In this document: piece after piece, positions 60,999 through 64,000 of the stretch | Layout: each line of letters begins with the position of its first letter | Position numbering within the stretch: the first letter of the stretch is position 1 | Assembly (NCBI RefSeq): GCF_009828025.1 | Contig: NZ_WTYA01000014.1 | Coordinates: 1-64,000, forward strand | Direction of reading: 5' to 3' | From: Qipengyuania algicida | Lineage (GTDB): Bacteria > Pseudomonadota > Alphaproteobacteria > Sphingomonadales > Sphingomonadaceae | Length of the DNA stretch: 64,000 bases | Notes under the pieces: model-generated | What the model was told of the DNA's origin: nothing | The model's input: only the letters and a program-made list of their open reading frames with translations | The model's database searches: none | Position numbers and translations under genes: made by a program

Positions 60999-63900
60999 AT
61001 GCTCCAATCCTTCATCAGAAAGGCGCTCGACTTGAGGCTGGCAGTGCTCGCTCTGGCGGCGCTACTGGCGGGTATCGGAGGCTGGTCGTTCGCAAATTTG
61101 CCGATTGACGCCTTCCCAGACATCAGCTCGACCCAGGTCAAGATCATCCTCAAGGCGCCCGGCATGACGCCGGAGGAAATCGAGAGCCGGGTGATCACCC
61201 CGATCGAGATGGAAATGCTCGGCATCCCGAACCAGAGCGTGCTGCGCTCGGTCGCGAAATACGCCATTGCCGACATCACTATCGATTTCGCTGATGGGAC
61301 CGACATCTATTGGGCGCGCAACCAGGTGGCCGAACGGCTCAATGCTGTCATGGGCGACATGCCGACAAACGTTTCGGGCGGCATGGCACCGATCAGCACG
61401 CCACTTTCCGAGATGTTCATGTTCACACTGGAGGGGCCGCAATCACTGGCCGAAAAGCGTAAGGTACTCGACTGGACGATCCGTCCGGCCTTGCGCACCG
61501 TGCCGGGCGTGGCCGACGTCAACGCGCTAGGTGGCTACGCCGAAACATTCGAAGTGTCTCCCGACAACGCCGCGCTTGTAGCTGCGGGTCTATCAACGGC
61601 AGACCTCTCCGCAGCCATTGAAGATAGCAATCGGAACGACGGCGCGGGTCGCATTATCTCGGGCGAGGAAGCACTGATCGTGCGTTCGATCGGTGCGATC
61701 CGAACTCACGACGACCTCGCAAACGTGGTAGTTAAGACAGACAATGGAGCTGTAGTGCGATTGGGCGATGTCGCTCGGATCGGGACCGGGAGCCTGACCC
61801 GTTATGGAGCGGTCTCAAAGAACGGCGAAGGCGAAGCGGTCGAAGGATTGGTGGTTGGCCTTCGCGGAGCGGATGCCGGGAAGCTTGTTGACGGCGTCAA
61901 AGCCCGGCTTGAGCAGCTGAAACCGACACTACCCGCCGGAATGTCGATTCATGTGTTCTACGATCGCTCGGATCTAATTTCGCGGGCCGTCGGCACGGTT
62001 GAGGATGCGCTGCTCGAAGCGACAGTCCTCGTCGTAATCTTGCTGGTGCTCTTCCTTGGTGATTTCCGCGCGTCGGCGATCGTTGCCGTGGCATTGCCAA
62101 TGGCTGTTTTGCTCACTTTCATCTTTATGCGCGCGGTCGGACTAACCGCCAATCTGATGAGCCTGGGCGGCCTCGCCATTGCTGTCGGTATATTGGTCGA
62201 CGGTGCGATCGTGGTGGTCGAGAATGTGGTTGAGCGACTTTCCGACGAAAAGCACGCAACCGAGAGCAAGCTTCACACCATTTTCATCGCTACCACCGAG
62301 GTGGCAAAGCCGGTCGCTTCGGGCCTTGCGATCATCGCACTGGTGTTCCTGCCGCTTCTGTCTTTGCAGGGTCTGGAAGGAAAGCTGTTCTCACCGGTCG
62401 CGGTCACGATCGTGCTGGCGATTGTTTCGGCGCTTGTCCTCTCGCTCACCCTGGTCCCGGTGCTCGCGTACTACCTCCTCAAGGTGAAGCACGGACATCA
62501 CGAACCCTGGCTGATACGCAAGATCGCCCCAGGATATCACAAGCTTTTGGACGGCGCGTTTCGGCGCAAGTATCTCGTTTTCTCGATTGCAGGTATCGCA
62601 TTGATCCTGACCGGTGTTGCCTACTCGATGACAGGCAAAACATTCATGCCGACGATGGATGAGGGCTCCATCATCGTCCAGCTTAATAAGCTGCCGTCGA
62701 TCTCTCTCAAACACAGTGTCGAAGGGGACATGAAGGTGCAGCGGGCCTTGCTCAGGCAGGTGCCGGAGATCAAGGAAATTGTCGCTCGCGTCGGCTCCGA
62801 CGAACTCGGCCTCGATCCGATGAGCCTCAATGAAACCGATACCTTCCTCGTCCTCAAACCGCGCGAGGAGTGGTCTGTAGACAGTAAGGAAGCACTGCTC
62901 GACCGCATTCGTCAGGTGCTCAAGCAATTTCCCGGGATCGAACCCGCCTATACCCAGCCTATCGAGATGCGGACGTCCGAAATGCTCAGTGGAGCGCGTG
63001 GTGATCTAGCGATCAAGCTGTTTGGACCGGATTTGATGGAACTCTCGCGCCTCGCCGGAGAAATACAGACCCAGCTCGAAAGCATCGACGGTACCAGCGA
63101 AGCCATGACGATGGCGAACGACAGCGTCGACTATTTGCAGCTCGATATCGACCGTGTGGCAGCCGGGCGGCTAGGTATGTCCGTCAGCGACCTTCAGGAC
63201 GCAATGCGAGCCGAGGTCGAAGGTATTCGTTCGGGTGTCGTAACGGAAGGGATACGCCGTGTGCCCATCGTTATCCGTGCCGATACGATCACCTACCAGA
63301 GCGCCCAGCAATTCGTCGACACAGTTTATCGCAGCTCATCGGGAACGCTGGTGCGCGCGGGCGACATTGCCCGCGTCGACCAGATCGAAGGGCCGGTGAA
63401 ACTGGAGCATGAAAACGGATCGCGCTTCGCCATGGTTCAGGCGTTTGTTTCAGGGCGCGATCTCGTCGGCTATGTCGATGAAGCCAAGGCCTTGATCGGG
63501 AAGAACGTTAATCTTCCGCAAGGCTATCGGCTGGAATGGGGCGGCCAATTCGAAAACCAGCAGCGCGCGAGTGCACGGTTGATGGTGGTATTGCCGATTT
63601 CTATCCTGGTGATCTTCGCCATCCTCTATTTCACGCTCGGGTCGGTGCGCGCATCATTGCTGATCCTGACCAACATCCCCTTCGCTATGGTCGGCGGAAT
63701 GATCTCACTTGCCTTGTCGGGTGAGTATCTGTCCGTCCCCGCCTCAGTAGGATTTATCGCCCTGCTCGGCATCGCGGTGCTCAATGGCCTCGTGATGGTA
63801 AGTTACTTCCGTCAATTGCGGGAAAATGGAATGCCCCTTGCGCAAGCCGTCCGTCAGGGGGCAGAACGCCGTCTGCGCCCGGTCCTTATGACGGCCAGCA

Positions 63901-64000
63901 TTGCCGCATTCGGTCTCGTTCCGCTGTTGTTTGCGACTGGCCCGGGTTCGGAAATCCAGAGGCCACTTGCGATAGTTGTGATCGGCGGATTGGTGTCGGC
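60999..64000 (+). CDS. CzcA/CusA-like RND efflux permease (3' end outside window)
   Basis: The first 1000 residues or so of a heavy-metal-type RND pump; the frame is open to the window edge. It starts MLQSFIRKALDLRLAVLALA. The segment-4 motif reads AVGILVDGAIVVVENVVERL, with the D-G-x-x-x-x-x-E-N pattern of the metal-exporting (HME) group, unlike the paired-aspartate motif of the pump at 50400. Other family blocks are NLPIDAFPDISSTQVKI and GKTFMPTMDEGSIIVQL. Likely substrates are divalent or monovalent metal ions. The outer-membrane channel is not in view. Confidence 0.95.
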   Translation, partial: MLQSFIRKALDLRLAVLALAALLAGIGGWSFANLPIDAFPDISSTQVKIILKAPGMTPEEIESRVITPIEMEMLGIPNQSVLRSVAKYAIADITIDFADGTDIYWARNQVAERLNAVMGDMPTNVSGGMAPISTPLSEMFMFTLEGPQSLAEKRKVLDWTIRPALRTVPGVADVNALGGYAETFEVSPDNAALVAAGLSTADLSAAIEDSNRNDGAGRIISGEEALIVRSIGAIRTHDDLANVVVKTDNGAVVRLGDVARIGTGSLTRYGAVSKNGEGEAVEGLVVGLRGADAGKLVDGVKARLEQLKPTLPAGMSIHVFYDRSDLISRAVGTVEDALLEATVLVVILLVLFLGDFRASAIVAVALPMAVLLTFIFMRAVGLTANLMSLGGLAIAVGILVDGAIVVVENVVERLSDEKHATESKLHTIFIATTEVAKPVASGLAIIALVFLPLLSLQGLEGKLFSPVAVTIVLAIVSALVLSLTLVPVLAYYLLKVKHGHHEPWLIRKIAPGYHKLLDGAFRRKYLVFSIAGIALILTGVAYSMTGKTFMPTMDEGSIIVQLNKLPSISLKHSVEGDMKVQRALLRQVPEIKEIVARVGSDELGLDPMSLNETDTFLVLKPREEWSVDSKEALLDRIRQVLKQFPGIEPAYTQPIEMRTSEMLSGARGDLAIKLFGPDLMELSRLAGEIQTQLESIDGTSEAMTMANDSVDYLQLDIDRVAAGRLGMSVSDLQDAMRAEVEGIRSGVVTEGIRRVPIVIRADTITYQSAQQFVDTVYRSSSGTLVRAGDIARVDQIEGPVKLEHENGSRFAMVQAFVSGRDLVGYVDEAKALIGKNVNLPQGYRLEWGGQFENQQRASARLMVVLPISILVIFAILYFTLGSVRASLLILTNIPFAMVGGMISLALSGEYLSVPASVGFIALLGIAVLNGLVMVSYFRQLRENGMPLAQAVRQGAERRLRPVLMTASIAAFGLVPLLFATGPGSEIQRPLAIVVIGGLVS

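Overview
The window comes from a high-GC alphaproteobacterium, most likely a sphingomonad (order Sphingomonadales). The evidence is a GcrA cell-cycle regulator, a DUF1476 F1-ATPase inhibitor, the CrtZ carotenoid hydroxylase, DUF6491 and other small secreted proteins typical of sphingomonads, four-base ATGA/GTGA gene overlaps, and several TonB-dependent receptors. No rRNA genes or CRISPR arrays are visible; there is one tRNA gene, tRNA-Ser(CGA).

Region 1 (1-10 kb) is mostly housekeeping. The left edge holds the first codons of an IS701-like transposase next to a Xre/MbcA/ParS-type antitoxin whose toxin partner is not visible. Then come a ribosomal oxygenase and an RluE-type pseudouridine synthase (convergent), a Nudix hydrolase, a bolA-grxD pair with an F1-ATPase zeta inhibitor, leuC - small membrane protein - leuD - quinone oxidoreductase, a secreted protein, a thioesterase and crtZ.

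Region 2 (10.2-16.5 kb) is the most unusual part: an expanded phage-shock (Psp) locus. PspF (+ strand) diverges from a sigma-54 promoter that reads a 51-codon membrane peptide, pspA (with an in-frame upstream extension), pspB and pspC. After these come six further small proteins built like PspB (N-terminal membrane segment, then a coiled coil ending in a shared VLERI-type motif) and a 59-codon membrane protein. sufE and a DUF454 gene follow closely. The same motif also ends PspC, so one short module appears eight times in this operon.

Region 3 (16.6-32.7 kb) is the conserved translation/RNA cluster rimP-nusA-ylxR-infB-thioesterase-rbfA-tdk-M50 protease-DUF6491-truB-rpsO-pnp. It is followed by DUF1993, a membrane GGDEF protein, gcrA, an ABC-2 permease and hspQ.

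Region 4 (32.8-64 kb) starts at tRNA-Ser and looks like accessory DNA: less regular composition, long gaps, gene remnants, and transport/efflux modules. In order: an MlaA paralogue; a FecI-FecR-STN-receptor set; an operon of TonB-dependent receptor, phosphoesterase and beta-propeller; an AT-rich gap; a lipoprotein, a membrane protein and a PepSY protein leading into a two-component system that overlaps a complete tripartite RND exporter; a copper-type receptor with its own TonB and a DUF2946 protein; a decayed methyltransferase; and a second two-component system diverging from a CzcA/CusA-type RND exporter across a large inverted repeat. The last permease runs off the right edge.
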